The notes: generated by a model not told the origin, from the letters alone. A stretch of DNA of 64,000 nucleotides from Pycnopodia helianthoides (GCA_032158295.1 CM063251.1:19655425-19719424), one strand, 5' to 3'. Positions 1-12,504 are shown, counted from the stretch's first letter. Numbers and translations: made by a program.

Positions 1-1179
1 TTCAAGAGTGATAAGACTAACAGCTGAACAAGTTTTGAGATGTGCACCTTTTCTTCATGTCAACAGTTTAAAAGAATCAATGCAATCCCCATAAAATAAG
101 ATTTAATGGTTCCTTCCATTAGGGTTGTGTACAAATCGTACCCACAGGAAGTCCAGGCTTTGGTTGCTCTTGTAAACACGTGACGTCACAGGTTACACGG
201 TCTTTAGACTGCAAGTCTCGCGAGTATCCAAACAATATTGAGTTGGTCCCAACCATATTGAGTTTTAAAATCTATTAATGGTCGCACTAACTTGGCATGA
301 TTCGCAAATGGGGTTTCTAAAAAGTGAGCATCCTCATCCCAAGTTTTCATTTTGTTTCAAAACAAATTGTCATAATATAAAAATAGGAATTGTATTTATA
401 CAAAATTGCCAGTTTCGAGAATGTTGTATAAATAGATTTATAATGAAGATTTGATTTAATACATTAAAATATACAATCTTCGTTCGACTTGTTTTCTCGT
501 TTTCGGTACACGCGAGACTTGCACAGTCTAATATTAGAGTCTCACTTGAGACTGCAGCAGAGGCTTTTCTCTCAGATCATCACTCAGACAATGCTTCAAA
601 AATACCCCTCAAAGCTGAGCATAACATCAGGCAAGCCCGTGTAGAAAATAACAGCCGTAACACGGGATTTATTTTACGTGTATGTTTACGTCATGTCAAC
701 CGTTATTACACACATAAACGAAAATACGTAACAAACACCGACCCTGTATCATAATCCGCTTCTCACGAGACTCGTCGAGATATAGTGAGCTTTGGGTTTC
801 TCACACAAAGAGTTCACAAACTAAACCTGGTCTCTTTTTTCTTCTACGTTGATGACCGGCGATCGCGACAGTCCAAAACAATTTACGCCGCGCACTCGAG
901 AAGAAAACCATAATGGGGCTCAACGGGACTGATGAGCGGCGGGTGATTTGGAATGCAATTCACCGGGAAACTCCATCCCCGTGACCGCTAGGAATCCATT
1001 TAGATTGCCCGGTAAGGAAATCCAGTGGTGAATGAAAGTAATCTATTATGGGGCCCATGCTTGAAATCCGAACCTCTCGAATGAAATGAATACCCCCTTT
1101 TTAAAAAGTTATACATCCCTTGAGATGGAATATCGGTGTATTGCTTCCTCTGTTCACATCAAGATTTTCTACGGATGTC
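1..1179. other. No gene seen; unique non-coding DNA
   Basis: AT-rich sequence with no long open frame, no recognisable protein similarity and no clear repeat boundaries on either strand. I see nothing here that I can name. Confidence 0.5.
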
Positions 1180-1400
1180 GCAAAGGGACATTGGGAAAAA
1201 TAAAAGAAAGTCATAATTATCTCTTATATCTCATAATTATGACCTAGTACAAGTCATAATTATTAATTATATCTCATAATTATGAATCATAGTTATGACT
1301 GGTACTAAGTCATTCATAATCATGAGATATATATCATAATTATGAGATGTACTAAGTCATAATTATGACTTCAATTTTCTTTCTCTCTCAATGTCCCTTT
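1180..1400. mobile_element. MITE-like palindromic element with TCATAATTATGA core repeats
   Basis: The ends are inverted copies of each other: AAAGGGACATTG on the left (about 1,182) and CAATGTCCCTTT on the right (about 1,390-1,401). The inside is made of repeated, self-complementary TCATAATTATGA blocks separated by short AT spacers. The size (about 220 bp) and lack of coding capacity fit a non-autonomous DNA transposon. A TTAA-like target is possible on the right side only, so the family is not assigned. Confidence 0.6.
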
Positions 1401-2674
1401 AATGCTTCCGTAGATTTCAGTTTGATATAAATTCAAGGGAAATAATGTTCCGCACATAGGATCGTGAATCTTGAAAAACAAAACTGATATTGGCTGTGCT
1501 AATGCTTATTATTTAGTCAAACGCAGATCTTTTAAATATCCCTTCTCTTGTAGTTATACAGGCCTTAAAAATGAAGGGATAATCCACCCCTGTTTTCTGG
1601 AAGAGTAACACAAATTATAAATGCAGAACCCTAGATTGTTTTCAATTAAAATACAACCAACGGATAACGATTTCATCAGGTTTGGTGGTCACATCGTAGT
1701 CGTAACGTTTTGATAAAGCTGGTAATGTTTTGTCAGTGATTTGAACAGTAATTTCGACTGCTACAATTGAGCTGAGCAATGGAGTGATTCAGTTGTATTC
1801 GAGCTCTATTTTCTTGTCTTTGAGATAAAATGTCGACATAATTTTTTTTATCAGGATGATATTGGTACAACCTTTATAATTAAGGAAAAGAATAATTAGC
1901 TGTTGCAAACTGTTTTACCAACCGAAAGGACCTATGGTATAAGTGCAAAAAGATAGTTAATGGCCTGACGTTTCGACCCTAATAGAGTCTTTCTCGAAGG
2001 CTAAGTGACAACACAACACAGCACAACACACAAAACATAACTGATATCAGAAGCAGTCAAGTGGAAATAAATGAAGAGAGAGAGGGGGGCAGAGAGCACA
2101 CATAAAAAGCAAGGGACGAACAATGAAGACGGATATATAGGGGGGTAGAGGGAAGGGGCTGGTCTAACCACAAGAGGTGTGGAAACACAAGCAGACAAAA
2201 TCAAAAGTGGGAAGTGGGAGAACAAAATAATAATTAATAATTAGTGAATGAGACGGACCCGAAAGGGAGATATATGTAGAAAAAGGAGGAGAAGGTCAGT
2301 CGTAGGAGCTTTCAGATTGACACTAATGACTTATTTTAATATTTTATTCTTAATTACCACTGCAGTCTTTGACTCTATTATTTCAAAACATCTCATTGAC
2401 GATACAAATAATGTTGACGACGCATGCAGGGATTCCGAGAACACGGGGGGGGGATATGTTTTTGAGTCGATCGAGAGGGAAACGCAGGTGTCTTCGCTCA
2501 GTCGCAGATGAATGGAGTTGGTCTGACGGAAGAGCTTAAACAAACTCGGCACTAAATACATTAGGTTCTAATTATATTAGCAATTTTATTCACGTGCTGT
2601 TTTTGTTACGCGAATCCCAGTCAACAACCAAACGTGTTTTGGATATTGTTGATTACGGTTGACTTTATTACATC
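1401..2674. other. No gene seen; possible dispersed repeat fragment near 1,950
   Basis: No convincing coding sequence. The stretch around 1,953-1,997 (ACGTTTCGACCCTAATAGAG and following) resembles a sequence I recall as dispersed in many marine invertebrate genomes, but I cannot give it a family. A short CACAACACAACA microsatellite follows at about 2,008-2,035. Confidence 0.35.
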
Positions 2675-2885
2675 TTGTTGTGTGTGTGCGTGTGGGTGAG
2701 CGTGTCTACCCGTTGAAACCGAGGACTTTAATCAAAAGGATCCGGGTGTTTTGATCGTGTACAAAAACCAATGTGGGACGTCACTATAATAAAACTAAGT
2801 CCAAACAATGGGAGAAAACAAAGAGAAGTCTTCGATTTACGGGATTCACAAACATGTTTGTGTGTGGTGGGGGGGGGGGGGGTTA
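2675..2885 (+). repeat. Dispersed repeat with GT-rich block, inverted relative at 17,870-18,090
   Basis: The segment from the GTGTGTG tract at about 2,680 through CCGAGGACTTTAATCAAAAG, GGGAGAAAACAAAGAGAAGT and ACGGGATTCACAAACATG to a GT/G-run is matched in reverse orientation at 17,870-18,090. The match covers several blocks in the same order, so this is a shared dispersed element and not chance. The G-run at its right end (about 2,866-2,882) is a likely indel hotspot. Confidence 0.6.
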
Positions 2886-3117
2886 GTTATTCATGTCTTC
2901 TTTTTAGGGAATACCCCCATACAACCAATGTGTGGTAATTTCATCAAGATTTGGCTGTCGTGTGTTTGTTGTAGGGAAAATATTGAAAAACAGGGTTTTG
3001 TGCGCTTTCATATTCGGTATATTTCGATTGTGACAGTCGAAATAAGCAACGCTGGTTTTAGGTCTTTGAATGCTGTTTTCTCGACTGTGTGACGGTATTT
3101 CAGATGAAAAATTTTCT

Positions 3118-3452
3118 CTGAGGGATTGGTGCTGGTATTAATTTTATAATCAGTGAGCTTTCAGATTCCTGTATTGGTACTGATATAAAATTAGTGAGCT
3201 TTCAGATTCAGGATTGGTACTAGTATGAACTGTATAGGCCGTATCCGAATTGGTGGCTGTAGCTACAGCTACGACTGTGTTGCTAAGGACGTACTCTATT
3301 TCAACGCATGATGACATGAACATCAAGCCGTATAGCTGAGCTGTAGTCGCCAGAATTCGAACACGGTCGTTTAACCAGTGAGGTTTTAGATTTAGGATCG
3401 GTACTGGTACGAACTTTATATTAATCAGTGGGTTCCCATTGGTTATGTGGCA
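3118..3452 (+). repeat. Short tandem repeat (GGATTGGTACTGGTATGAA-like), interrupted by a MITE
   Basis: Four imperfect units built around GGATTGGTACTxGTATGAA followed by an AATCAGTGAGCTTTCAGATT-like tail lie at about 3,122, 3,172, 3,211 and 3,396. The last unit is separated from the others by the 132 bp inverted-repeat element at 3,237-3,368. Diverged relatives lie near 20,715 (plus) and 29,690-29,790 (inverted). Confidence 0.55.
3237..3368. mobile_element. 132 bp inverted-repeat MITE
   Basis: The left end GGCCGTATCCGAATTGGTGG is the imperfect inverse of the right end (CGCCAGAATTCGAACACGGT), giving about 28 bp terminal inverted repeats round a core with no coding capacity. The relatives at 47,344-47,438 and 57,277-57,370 share the CCGAATT..GCGGC pattern. 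The element sits inside a tandem repeat, which makes its insertion visible. Confidence 0.65.
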
Positions 3453-4143
3453 CCAATCCTGGCCTTGGTCGAAACCTAGTCGACAGCATTTTGTCCGACA
3501 ACGAACTTATACTTACGAATCCACAACACATTTAGATTCACTCTGAAAAAAAGGTGAATATTCGGTTAAAATAATAATTAAGTATGTACTCCATACCCTG
3601 TGAGAGTTTTCTTATGTGAATGAATTCGGAAACGTTTAGAAACATTGGAGACCTGCAGTTACATATTTTTGTCTAATATTTGTGTTATGTGTATGTACTT
3701 AATTGTTTAAGTCGTTTGTGTAAGTTATAAGGGGGGGGGTACCGAAACCACACGAGTAAATTGTTGATATCAATTACGGTCATCAGTTTTTTTTTCTTTC
3801 TTTCTTTTTTTTTTTTTTGGGGGGGGGGGTATAGTCATAATGCGGTATCCGGCTTTTACGCTCGACTTATGGCGTAATGCTGTTAACGTAATTAAGGTGG
3901 TCCTTGTAATTGGACAATTCATGATGAACTCATTGACTTTGTTCACATTTTTGTTTTCCCATCGGCTTTTTGAATGTTGTTATTTGGTGTTAATATCTAA
4001 ACTCATCAGCCTATACAACTGTTTTGTTAGGTTGTCAACGCCGGTTCGTCTATACCAGGTCAAACGTGATTTCCCGTGTAATATTTTTATTGGCGTCTGA
4101 TTGCGTTCATCCACGACCACTCCCGAACTCATCTCATTTGACT
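3453..4143. other. No gene seen; T-tract and G-runs
   Basis: Non-coding. It contains a G-run at 3,731-3,739 and a pyrimidine tract followed by a ten-base G-run at about 3,786-3,830. Confidence 0.5.
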
Positions 4144-4497
4144 TTAAAGGCCCCGTACCTTATTGGTAATATAGAAACACACGAATGTTTACAGATTCAC
4201 ACATAACTTACATAATTTAAAGTAGGTAATGGTATAAAGGGTTCCTTAAAATAGTTCTGCCTAAAATGCTATCGTTTCTGAGAAATGAGTAAAAACAATA
4301 GTTTTTATCACACGTGATAAAAACTCGACGTTTGAAAAAACAGAAAACACATAAGGTCTGTTTTCACTATTTTCTCGTGACCTCGATGACCAATTGAGCT
4401 GAAACTTTCACAGGTTTATTTGTTCATGCATATGTTGAATCATACAAAATGTGGACACTGATTTTGAGCCGTTACCAAAAGTGTACAACGCCTTTAA
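4144..4497 (-). mobile_element. TTAA-flanked MITE, 'ACACTTTTGGTA' subfamily
   Basis: TTAA lies at both edges, and the two termini are inverted: left AAAGGCCCCGTACCTTATTG, right CCAAAAGTGTACAACGCCTT. The core has a near-perfect palindrome with 11-base arms (GTTTTTATCAC / GTGATAAAAAC at about 4,301-4,324) and the CACTATTTTCTCGTGACCTC block found in all members. It is homologous to 7,209-7,551, 9,093-9,434, 48,896-49,234 and 58,286-58,626. Confidence 0.75.
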
Positions 4498-7208
4498 TGG
4501 ATCTTATTCTGTACCCTCGTGCCAGTCGTATGCTCAACATGGGGTCAGACCATACAGTCACATCGGGGTCTTAAACATGTTGTTGTCGAGATGCCATAAC
4601 ATGAATTACTTTAGGTGGATTTGGGGCAGTACTTTTTAGACAGGTCACATTCAAACAAACCTGATGGGGAAACGAACTCACTGTATATTTATAGGATTTC
4701 ATCACATCATGTCAACACATTTAGCCATTCCTTTACTTATTTTCACCCAATACTCTTGGGCGGCGCCTCCGGCAATTTTTGTTTTTATGTTGTTGTTTTT
4801 TTGTGTGTCTATCTATCTAAGAACAATTTAAAGTCTCAAGTAAGACAAAGATTCAAAACCCAAGACGAGTTTTTTTTTTCTTTCGGAGCTCCTAGAATCC
4901 AGTTATTAAGAAGTCCTTGGAGATAGTTTCAGATTTGTCATACGCGGCTGAACACTCGAGCTAATGTAGAGTGCATCCCATCTGCTCAACAGCCGTCTCT
5001 TTCGCACTCTCATGGGGGGTGTCTGTGTACCCGTTATACAACATCATTCGAATCAGATAAGGGGAGACTGGGGACTGCTTCTCGAAGATAGAAGCAATTA
5101 TGATCTCCACGCAGAGAAGGGGGGAATCCATTCTACTCTCGTCCCCGGGGCAATCAAACCAAATTTGATTTACAAAACATTGAACGGTGAACATAACACC
5201 GTTGGCAGGTCCACTTTGTGTGTACTCGGGGTACAGAGAAGTTAAAGCGCGGGCGGTATTCTATTTTCGTGTCATACTTTTGTTTTAGTTGCTGTTGTTG
5301 TTAACAGTAATTACTTTAGTATGCAGACCACGCTACTCGTGTCATCACAAGGTTAGGACAGAACCAAGACTTAGGACTCCATGCACCCAGCTAAATAAGG
5401 TCCCCCATATCAATTAATAAATATTCAAAAAAAATATGACAAAGTCTCACAGCCTCTTGAAATCAAAATAGAAATATTTGCTTGCCGACTTAACTTTTCT
5501 TTTTTTTCTTTTCAATTTTTGGGAGATGAGCCGTTGGAATTTTTGAGCCATGCCGATCCAAATTGAAAGCACCACTGAAAGAGTCAAATGGACGGACTCC
5601 ATTTTGGAGTGAATAAAATATGGAATACTAATTCTTACATTTTGTAAAAGACGACGGTGCATTGTTTTTTTACAAACTTCAGTTAGGTCTAAAAGTGGAC
5701 TATTTCCAAACCGGATTCAGTAAGTATGTCTGTACGATACTTGATTTGATGTGGAAATTAAGGTACAGCATATCAAAAGCTCCCGTATGTTTACCATACT
5801 ATCTTGCCTGCCAGGAAATACAATGGAGTGCTTCAGGACACTATTTCTGTGGCGCTCTTCTTGAAAGAGTTTTCGATGATGTCCCTTTAGTGTTGCTGTC
5901 GACCATTGTGGCCGGACGGTCCTCCGTCAGTGAGTCATTATAGATCGCATGTCAAATGTTTATCTTTCGGTTCCAGATCGACAGTGAATGTAACCTAGAA
6001 AGTGCAGTGTTACTTCTATACTTCATGTGTTCTACATTTGCTTATAATATTTTATGTTAAAATCATACCTTCCTCAAACTATTTGACTAAGATTCGAAAT
6101 GCTATACATGATTGAAACCAGCATGTATTGTTTTAAATTTATATTATTTTTAAAGGTCCCATGCGGAACTCGGAAATCACTTAGTATGCAGTGCTCACTA
6201 CTCATTTGTGAATAGGAAAGAAACTAAAGTCTTTATCCAAGGTGCAAACAAATGAAATAAAAATGCAGTTGTCAAAATGATTGTTCTTTTATATTTTATA
6301 TCGTTTTGTAAGACATGTATTCATCCACTCTCCACAAAGTACATGTATAATCGGTTCTCTTTTGTTTAGTTCGGTGTGACCTGTCTATACGTCTGTATAT
6401 ATGACGTCACAATGTTTAGACAGTGACCTTTGAATTACCTCTGCAGGAATTCGCGCATTGCAAACTTCTGTGTTACTGCAGCTAATATCTTAGGAATGCG
6501 ATTTGTATATTTTTTCTGAAATGTAACTTTTTATAACAGCATTATGTCAGCTTAATTATATTACTCTACAATAGCCTGAAAAAAATTAAAGGTACGCCTC
6601 GATCCATTCTCCATAATCAAACATTTAAATTCAATATTCAAGTCGATTTGTTGTGCTATGTTTGTGTAATACAAAAACACAATGTGTCTGATGTCTGTCA
6701 AAGCAACGGAAAACAACAGAAAATATTAATTAATGTAATAATAACGTTTTGAAGGCAAGAAAAACGCAAAATGAGGATTTTTTGTATTACTTTTTACAGA
6801 TGCTAACATATTGGCTTTCAACCTTTGACCCCAATCGGTGCAACTTCTTTTTTTTTTAGACTCGGTCATAGAGTGAGGACACATTGGTGCTTACACACGT
6901 CCCGTACACCGCGCCGTCCCACATAGGCACGAATCCCTATTGGCATGGGTAAATTACATACAGATGCACACTTACAAAGTGTTGGTTGTGTGAACTGGGG
7001 CGTGACCTGTGTTAATATACGATGGGTCAGCACCATTTTCTCAATGGCAAAAAAAATGCTGCTTGTCGAGCCGTGTCACATCGATGTATTTTTGCGCCCT
7101 TTATTTATATTGTATAGTTATATATGTGGGTTTCTATATAATAACCATGTACGACCAGCGATATTGCTTGACCACATCATCAGTACCCAATGAAAGCAAT
7201 GCTGGGGT
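4498..7208. other. No gene seen
   Basis: About 2.7 kb of AT-rich DNA. The open frames here (for example a 93-codon frame at 5,662-5,943) lack recognisable domains, conserved neighbours or coding-like composition. I see no repeat with defined ends. Confidence 0.45.
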
Positions 7209-7551
7209 TTAAGGGCGTGTACAACATTGGTAAGATTGAAAATATAAATGTTCACAGACTTATTTAGTATAAAGATGGTCATGTGGAAAACTTCCCTTAA
7301 AATAGTTGTGCTTGAAATGCTATATAGTATTTAGGAAATTAGTAAAAGTAAAACAATTAGTCCTTATCGCGCATGTCCAAATTCCGATGTTAGAAAACAG
7401 TGAAAACATATAATGGGGTTTTCCACTATTTTCGCATGATTCGAGGACCGATTGAGCTTAACATTTTACAGGTTTGTTATTTCTTGTATAGGTTTGGTCA
7501 CATAAAGAACAGATAATGGTCTTTGAAAATTACCAATGTTGTATGCTTTAA
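7209..7551 (-). mobile_element. Diverged TTAA-flanked MITE of the 'ACACTTTTGGTA' subfamily
   Basis: TTAA at both edges. The order of internal blocks matches the copy at 4,144-4,497 (GTTCACAGACT, CTTCCCTTAAAATAGTT, CCACTATTTTCGCATGA, GACCGATTGAGCTTAAC), but many substitutions have accumulated and the central palindrome is lost. It is an old copy. Confidence 0.6.
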
Positions 7552-7736
7552 ATAATTAAACCAGATCAAAAGTTAACCTCTGATCGGATATAAGTCAATA
7601 CTTCCCATCGATGCAGTACAATGAACTTGTGAATCAACTTCAATTTCTGCACAGTAACATTATCCACGATTTCCTAGTCACGAAGAAAGGTATGGGATTC
7701 GACCGTGAAGGTTTGACCGGGATGGAGGCGATTTTC

Positions 7737-8075
7737 CACAAGAAAACGCCGTCGACTGACAGGGGAAATGTTATCAGGGAAGCCGGTGTTGTGGTGTCTT
7801 CGGAAGTGCCTTGCGATTCAGTTCGCCTCGGTGTGGGATGCTCAGCCCACAAGAAAACGCCCGTCGACTGACAGGGGAATGTTATCAAGGGAAGCCGGTG
7901 TTGTTGGTGTCTTCGGAAGTGCCCTTGCGATTCAGTTCGCCTCGGTGTGGGGGATGCTCAGCCCACAAGAAAACGCCCGTCGACTGACAGGGGGAATGTT
8001 ATCAAGGGAAGCCGGTGTTGTTGGTGTCTTCGGAAGTGCCCTTGCGATTCAGTTCGCCTCGGTGTGGGGGATGCC
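7737..8075 (+). repeat. Three tandem copies of a 112-117 bp GC-rich unit
   Basis: Three copies of a unit running from ACAAGAAAACGCC through GTCGACTGACAGGGG, GGGAAGCCGGTGTTG and TTCAGTTCGCCTCGGTGTGG. The anchor GGGAAGCC occurs at 7,777, 7,889 and 8,006, so the spacings are 112 and 117. The first copy differs mainly by single-base losses in short runs (CGCC/CGCCC, TTGTGG/TTGTTGG, TGCC/TGCCC). Base composition is richer in G+C than the surroundings. Open frames across it follow the 117-base spacing and I do not read them as a gene. Confidence 0.8.
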
Positions 8076-9092
8076 CCTGACCCTGTTTGAAGGATTGATT
8101 ACTTTGTACTGAATGTGAATTCGCATTATGGATGCCTGGATAGATTCGAGTAGTCTCCATTGAGTACGGTAGTGTTTGATTCACGCGGCAAACCGTTCGT
8201 TATCCACTGTAAGATATCTTTCGCTATCGCACTACGATAGCGTGCGTGACAACACAGTCATATACGATATCTCCCGCCATGGTATCTCTACAGCAAAAAA
8301 CAATCGCCATATAAGGGGTCTTTGCATTTAATCTTAAAGTTATTCAAAAAAATCTTTTGCAAGTGTTTTGCCAGATTTGTGAAGTTTCCTCGCCCATCTG
8401 ATCAGGCCATTAACTGGATTGACAAAAAGAAGGGAAAAAAAAAACATTTAATGGAAAACCCAACCGATGTGGCCACAAAACGGACACTCGCGGTAATGTT
8501 GATGGGATTTACGTGCCGTGAATTGGAATCTTTGCCCGGTCTGTTGTATGTAGAAGCCACTGATGTAAAGTACTTAAATTGCCGTAGTGTGACGACACAA
8601 ACTGCGTTAGTACTGCGGAAGTGAAAGCGCTTTGTTGGACGCCAAAAACAAATCATGGCTATAACGATTCCGGAAGAGTATCAAGTCTCATAAAACAATT
8701 GCAAAATTAGCGTCAATAACATGTGTTGAGATTACTCTTCAAAAAGAAAACTGCCTCATTGTTGTAAGAGAGGAGTAAATTCATATCCATTCTGTATTTT
8801 TTTTAAATTTTATTAAAGACATCGTTCAAACTACCTGGAGAAAAGTTCATCACATTAATCCAATTGGGTTATAGCCTAAAACAGTTTACTCCAGATCAGC
8901 TGTTAATGTACGTTTTATGGATCAAACTCGAACCAATAGTCAGTAACGCCATTGACTTGTAATGCGTTTTTTTTTTTTTACCGAAACTCCAGGTATCGGT
9001 GAACACAAATCTGCTGAGATAGACCGAAACACGAGTCTGGCAAAATGAGACTGAGTTCCGGGTCAGTTTTGTTGAGAGTAGTGCCAGACACT
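8076..9092. other. No gene seen
   Basis: Non-coding DNA without a recognisable domain or a repeat with defined ends. Short inverted GCTATCG/CGATAGC motifs occur around 8,223-8,241. Confidence 0.45.
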
Positions 9093-9434
9093 TTAAAGGC
9101 CCTGTACACTATTGGTAAGATCGAAAAACACAATGTTCACAGATTCACACATAACTTACATGATTTAAAGTAAGTAATGGTAGAAAGGGTTCCTAAAAAT
9201 ATTTCTGCCTAAAATGCTATTGTTTCTGAGAAACGAGTAAAACAATAGTAATTATCGCGCGCGATAATTTGAAAAAACAGGAAACACATAAGATCTCTTT
9301 TCACTATTTTCTCGTGACCTCGATGACCAATTGAGCTGAAACTTTCACAGGTTAGTTTGTTCATGCATATGTTTAATCACACAAAATGTGGACACTGATT
9401 TTGAGCTGTTACCAAAAGTGTACAATACCTTTAA
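9093..9434 (-). mobile_element. TTAA-flanked MITE of the 'ACACTTTTGGTA' subfamily
   Basis: TTAA at both edges. Left terminus AAAGGCCCTGTACACTATTG and right terminus ACCAAAAGTGTACAATACCT are inverted relative to each other. The core palindrome is AATTATCGCGCGCGATAATT (about 9,251-9,270), a different sequence from the other copies but still self-complementary. A long A-tract follows at about 9,519-9,544. Confidence 0.75.
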
Positions 9435-9513
9435 GTAGAGCGACATTGTGGGCTTTTCCCATGTGTTTTCTATTAGGCCTTTTCTTAAATCTATCTTCGT
9501 TGAAAACATCTGG

Positions 9514-9544
<31 letters not shown>

Positions 9545-9908
9545 CGGCACAAGTACAGTTCCTACCAAAATATTTACCCCACAATGTATATCTTGTAATA
9601 AGGGCATAATTTACACAAAATTATATACAAGTGCTGTTATCCCATGACATTGCCGTAATATCTGTTATTATAGTAGTAACTCTGGTGTGGCATGACTTCT
9701 CAGAATGTGGTAACTGTATACAGTTGTGCTCTCCCCCCAGTGGAACTGGTTCTCCACACAAAACTAACAATGTTCTGATGTGTGTGCGCTATAAGTGCAT
9801 TTCGTTTGACAATCTTTTGCAATCTTGGGACAAACCCGGGCCCAGATTCATAGAACTGCTTACGCAGGGGGGAAAAAGTTGCTTGAAAAATGTCTGCCGA
9901 TTAAAACT
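9435..9908. other. No gene seen; A-tract and a fragment of a GGGCCC-ended repeat
   Basis: A run of about 26 A residues lies at about 9,519-9,544. CCGGGCCCAGATTCATAGAA at about 9,837-9,856 resembles the end of the element at 33,507-33,801. No gene is evident. Confidence 0.45.
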
Positions 9909-10286
9909 GAGCAGGAACATTACAGAATTGTCTTTTGCTAACAAAACAGTTGCTGACAGTGTAAGCACTGTATGTAATCCACCATACACATAAACTGACA
10001 AACCTGTAGTAGTTTGAGATCGATCGGCCATCGGGGTCACGAGAAAATTGTGAAAAACCGATTACACATTTGCATGAAATCATAAAGATTCAACAAATGA
10101 GCGATAAACTCCAATCGGAAAATTAGTTTATTCATTTCTCATCAAATATGACATTTCAGACAGAAATATTTCAAGGGATGTTTTCTATTATCATCATCAT
10201 TAGACCGTGTAAGTTTTATGTAAATCTGTGATCAAAAAGTATATTTTACAAGTTTTGTTCTTACCAATTCTGTAATGTTCCTTTAA
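9909..10286 (-). mobile_element. TTAA-type MITE, 'GAACATTACAGAATTGGT' subfamily
   Basis: The right terminus ACCAATTCTGTAATGTTCCT followed by TTAA is the inverse of the left terminus AGGAACATTACAGAATTG. The left TTAA is degraded. The core includes GATCGATCGGCCATC, CGATTACACATTTGCATGAA and ATTTCAAGGGATGTTTTCTA, shared with the copies at 13,104, 35,113, 38,526, 52,700 and 62,107. Confidence 0.75.
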
Positions 10287-12504
10287 GCGATGATAACATT
10301 TTGATGAACCATGTAAAAACGTCTGGAAAAAAGACTAGAAGCTGATCAAGTTGCCATGCTTGCTGATTTATTCGATTCCTATATAGTCCCTGTTTGAATT
10401 AAGGATAATTTAATTATAACAGGTCTGTGGTATCTCTTGAGTTTTATTGAATTTTTTATGATTTACTTTTTTTCATGATTAGGCCTATATATGTTTTTAT
10501 GAGCCACCATGTGGAAAAAAGATGACTTTGTGTACAGACCACTTTACATTTTCTAATTTGTGGTGAAAAATCTGTAATTTATTTTGAAGTGTGAGGCATT
10601 TGATGGGGAAAAACTAGGCCAAGTATCAAATTTTCAAGAACATTTCGTCTAATAGCGTCTGATAAATTATGCACAGTCTCTTCCATTCGTTATTTGCATC
10701 AGCAACGCACTTGAAATGCACTTCCTTGACTGCACATAGTGGCGCGGACTGGTTGTACTATTGTCTATAGGCCGCGCTAGTTTTATAGGCCGTAGTCAAG
10801 TATCAACTTTCACAATAGTACCTCAGGCCTGTCATGGACGAATGATAAATATAGATATACCACTCGATATGAAATAGAGTTGCTTTTTCCTGCGGGGTCG
10901 CCAATGTACTGCATCAACACCTTTATGGGGAAACTGTGTACAACTCAACGTCACGGGATGAGTTATCGCCATCGACGACGCACGGCCGCCTCTCTGCTGC
11001 GTTGCTGTTATTAGACCCGGTGGTAACCCGGCTGCATGCAAAGTACGTTGTTTGTCAGCACGTGGACTCCGTGTTAAAGATATCGCCCCATCATGCGAAA
11101 TTGTGCGTCGCACTTTTAAACTCTGTGACTCTGGTTAGGTCGTTTTCGGTTTGTTTTTCTCCGGTGTTTGTCAGGGTCTGTTAATGATGTTTGTGGCTGA
11201 CTTTCTGCTCTTATCTGGGATGTTTGAACGTTCTTAATCCATCGCAAGCTATACTACATGTATATCTTTATGATTATAGATTTATTAATATGGACCTTGT
11301 GAGTGAAGTTTAAGACATTTTGAAGTAAATCCAAGATCTGTTTACGATTCCTTCGTCTTTACCAATAATCCGTCAAAATTAACGACTTTTTTTTCTAAAT
11401 CACGTTCGATCCATCAGCCAAATTGCGTGATGTCGAAATATGTTGATGTCGAGGAATTGTTGTTGGTTTTTGGAAATCAATAATTTGTTTATGTTATATA
11501 GAATCGTTCAAATCAAACCCAATAATCCATCAAAATTATTGTGTTTTTGTTAGTTTTTTTTTTTTTTTTTTTTTTTGGCTTTTTCAATCATGTACTTCAA
11601 TCGCTTAGACAAATTGCATTAAGAAAAATATTGAGAGGAAGTTTGAAATGGTTAAAAGTATAAATATAAAGTGACAATGATCGAAAATGGTTGAACAATT
11701 GAATCTAAAAACTGACCTTTTATAGATTTGATGTCAGTTCAAAATGTCCCGAGAGATATTTCAAAAAAAAAAACCTGCCATGATTGTGTGAGAAAATTTT
11801 GCCGGATAATAATTGCTGTGATAAGCAAAATTGCTTTTAAAATTAACTTTTTGTATAGTCTATCAAATAATTACAACTAGAAGATGGGGCACCGTGCTTT
11901 TGTTTTGCTTAATTGTTTTGCTTCTTCTTTTTTGTTTGTTGGGTTTACTGATTTGTTTTGAGATTTTGCGAGAACAAATTGTATTTCCGGAACAGATTTT
12001 CTTTCTCTCTGTGATTTCATGCCTAAAACGATTCACGTCAGCAAACGGAATTTATAATTAGGCATGGATGGTATAACCGATTGGTTTATTCATGCAATAC
12101 ACAATTCATTCACTACACGTTCGTAGTGAACAGGAAGCTAGCCTAATAGTGTCATCTAACGGGCATAACATCGTCACGCACGATGCACAAAGACAGAGAG
12201 TGATTAAAACCGATGCATGGAAAAACGGACAAGATAGATGGGTGTGCAGTGGAAAGCATTGGCACGGCAGATGTACACAGCTAATTAAACAGTGCTCCTA
12301 ATAACTCGGCTGTCAAAATATCAACAATCTTTTCGGATTTTGTTTGTATTAAGGCACGTACAAACTGCGTTCGTTTCAATCTTAATAGTGTGATTATATA
12401 CTCTTTCTTTACACGAGACATTACAGTATGGTGAACTCTAAAACAGCGGGTAAACTTCTTACCTTTTGTGGGCAAGAGGTGGACGTGGTTGTAGGCCTGA
12501 GAAC
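10287..12504. other. No gene seen
   Basis: About 2.2 kb of mostly AT-rich DNA with a 25-base T-tract at about 11,552-11,576. A GC-richer patch at 10,860-11,120 has open frames on both strands but no recognisable domain, and I do not call it. Confidence 0.45.
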
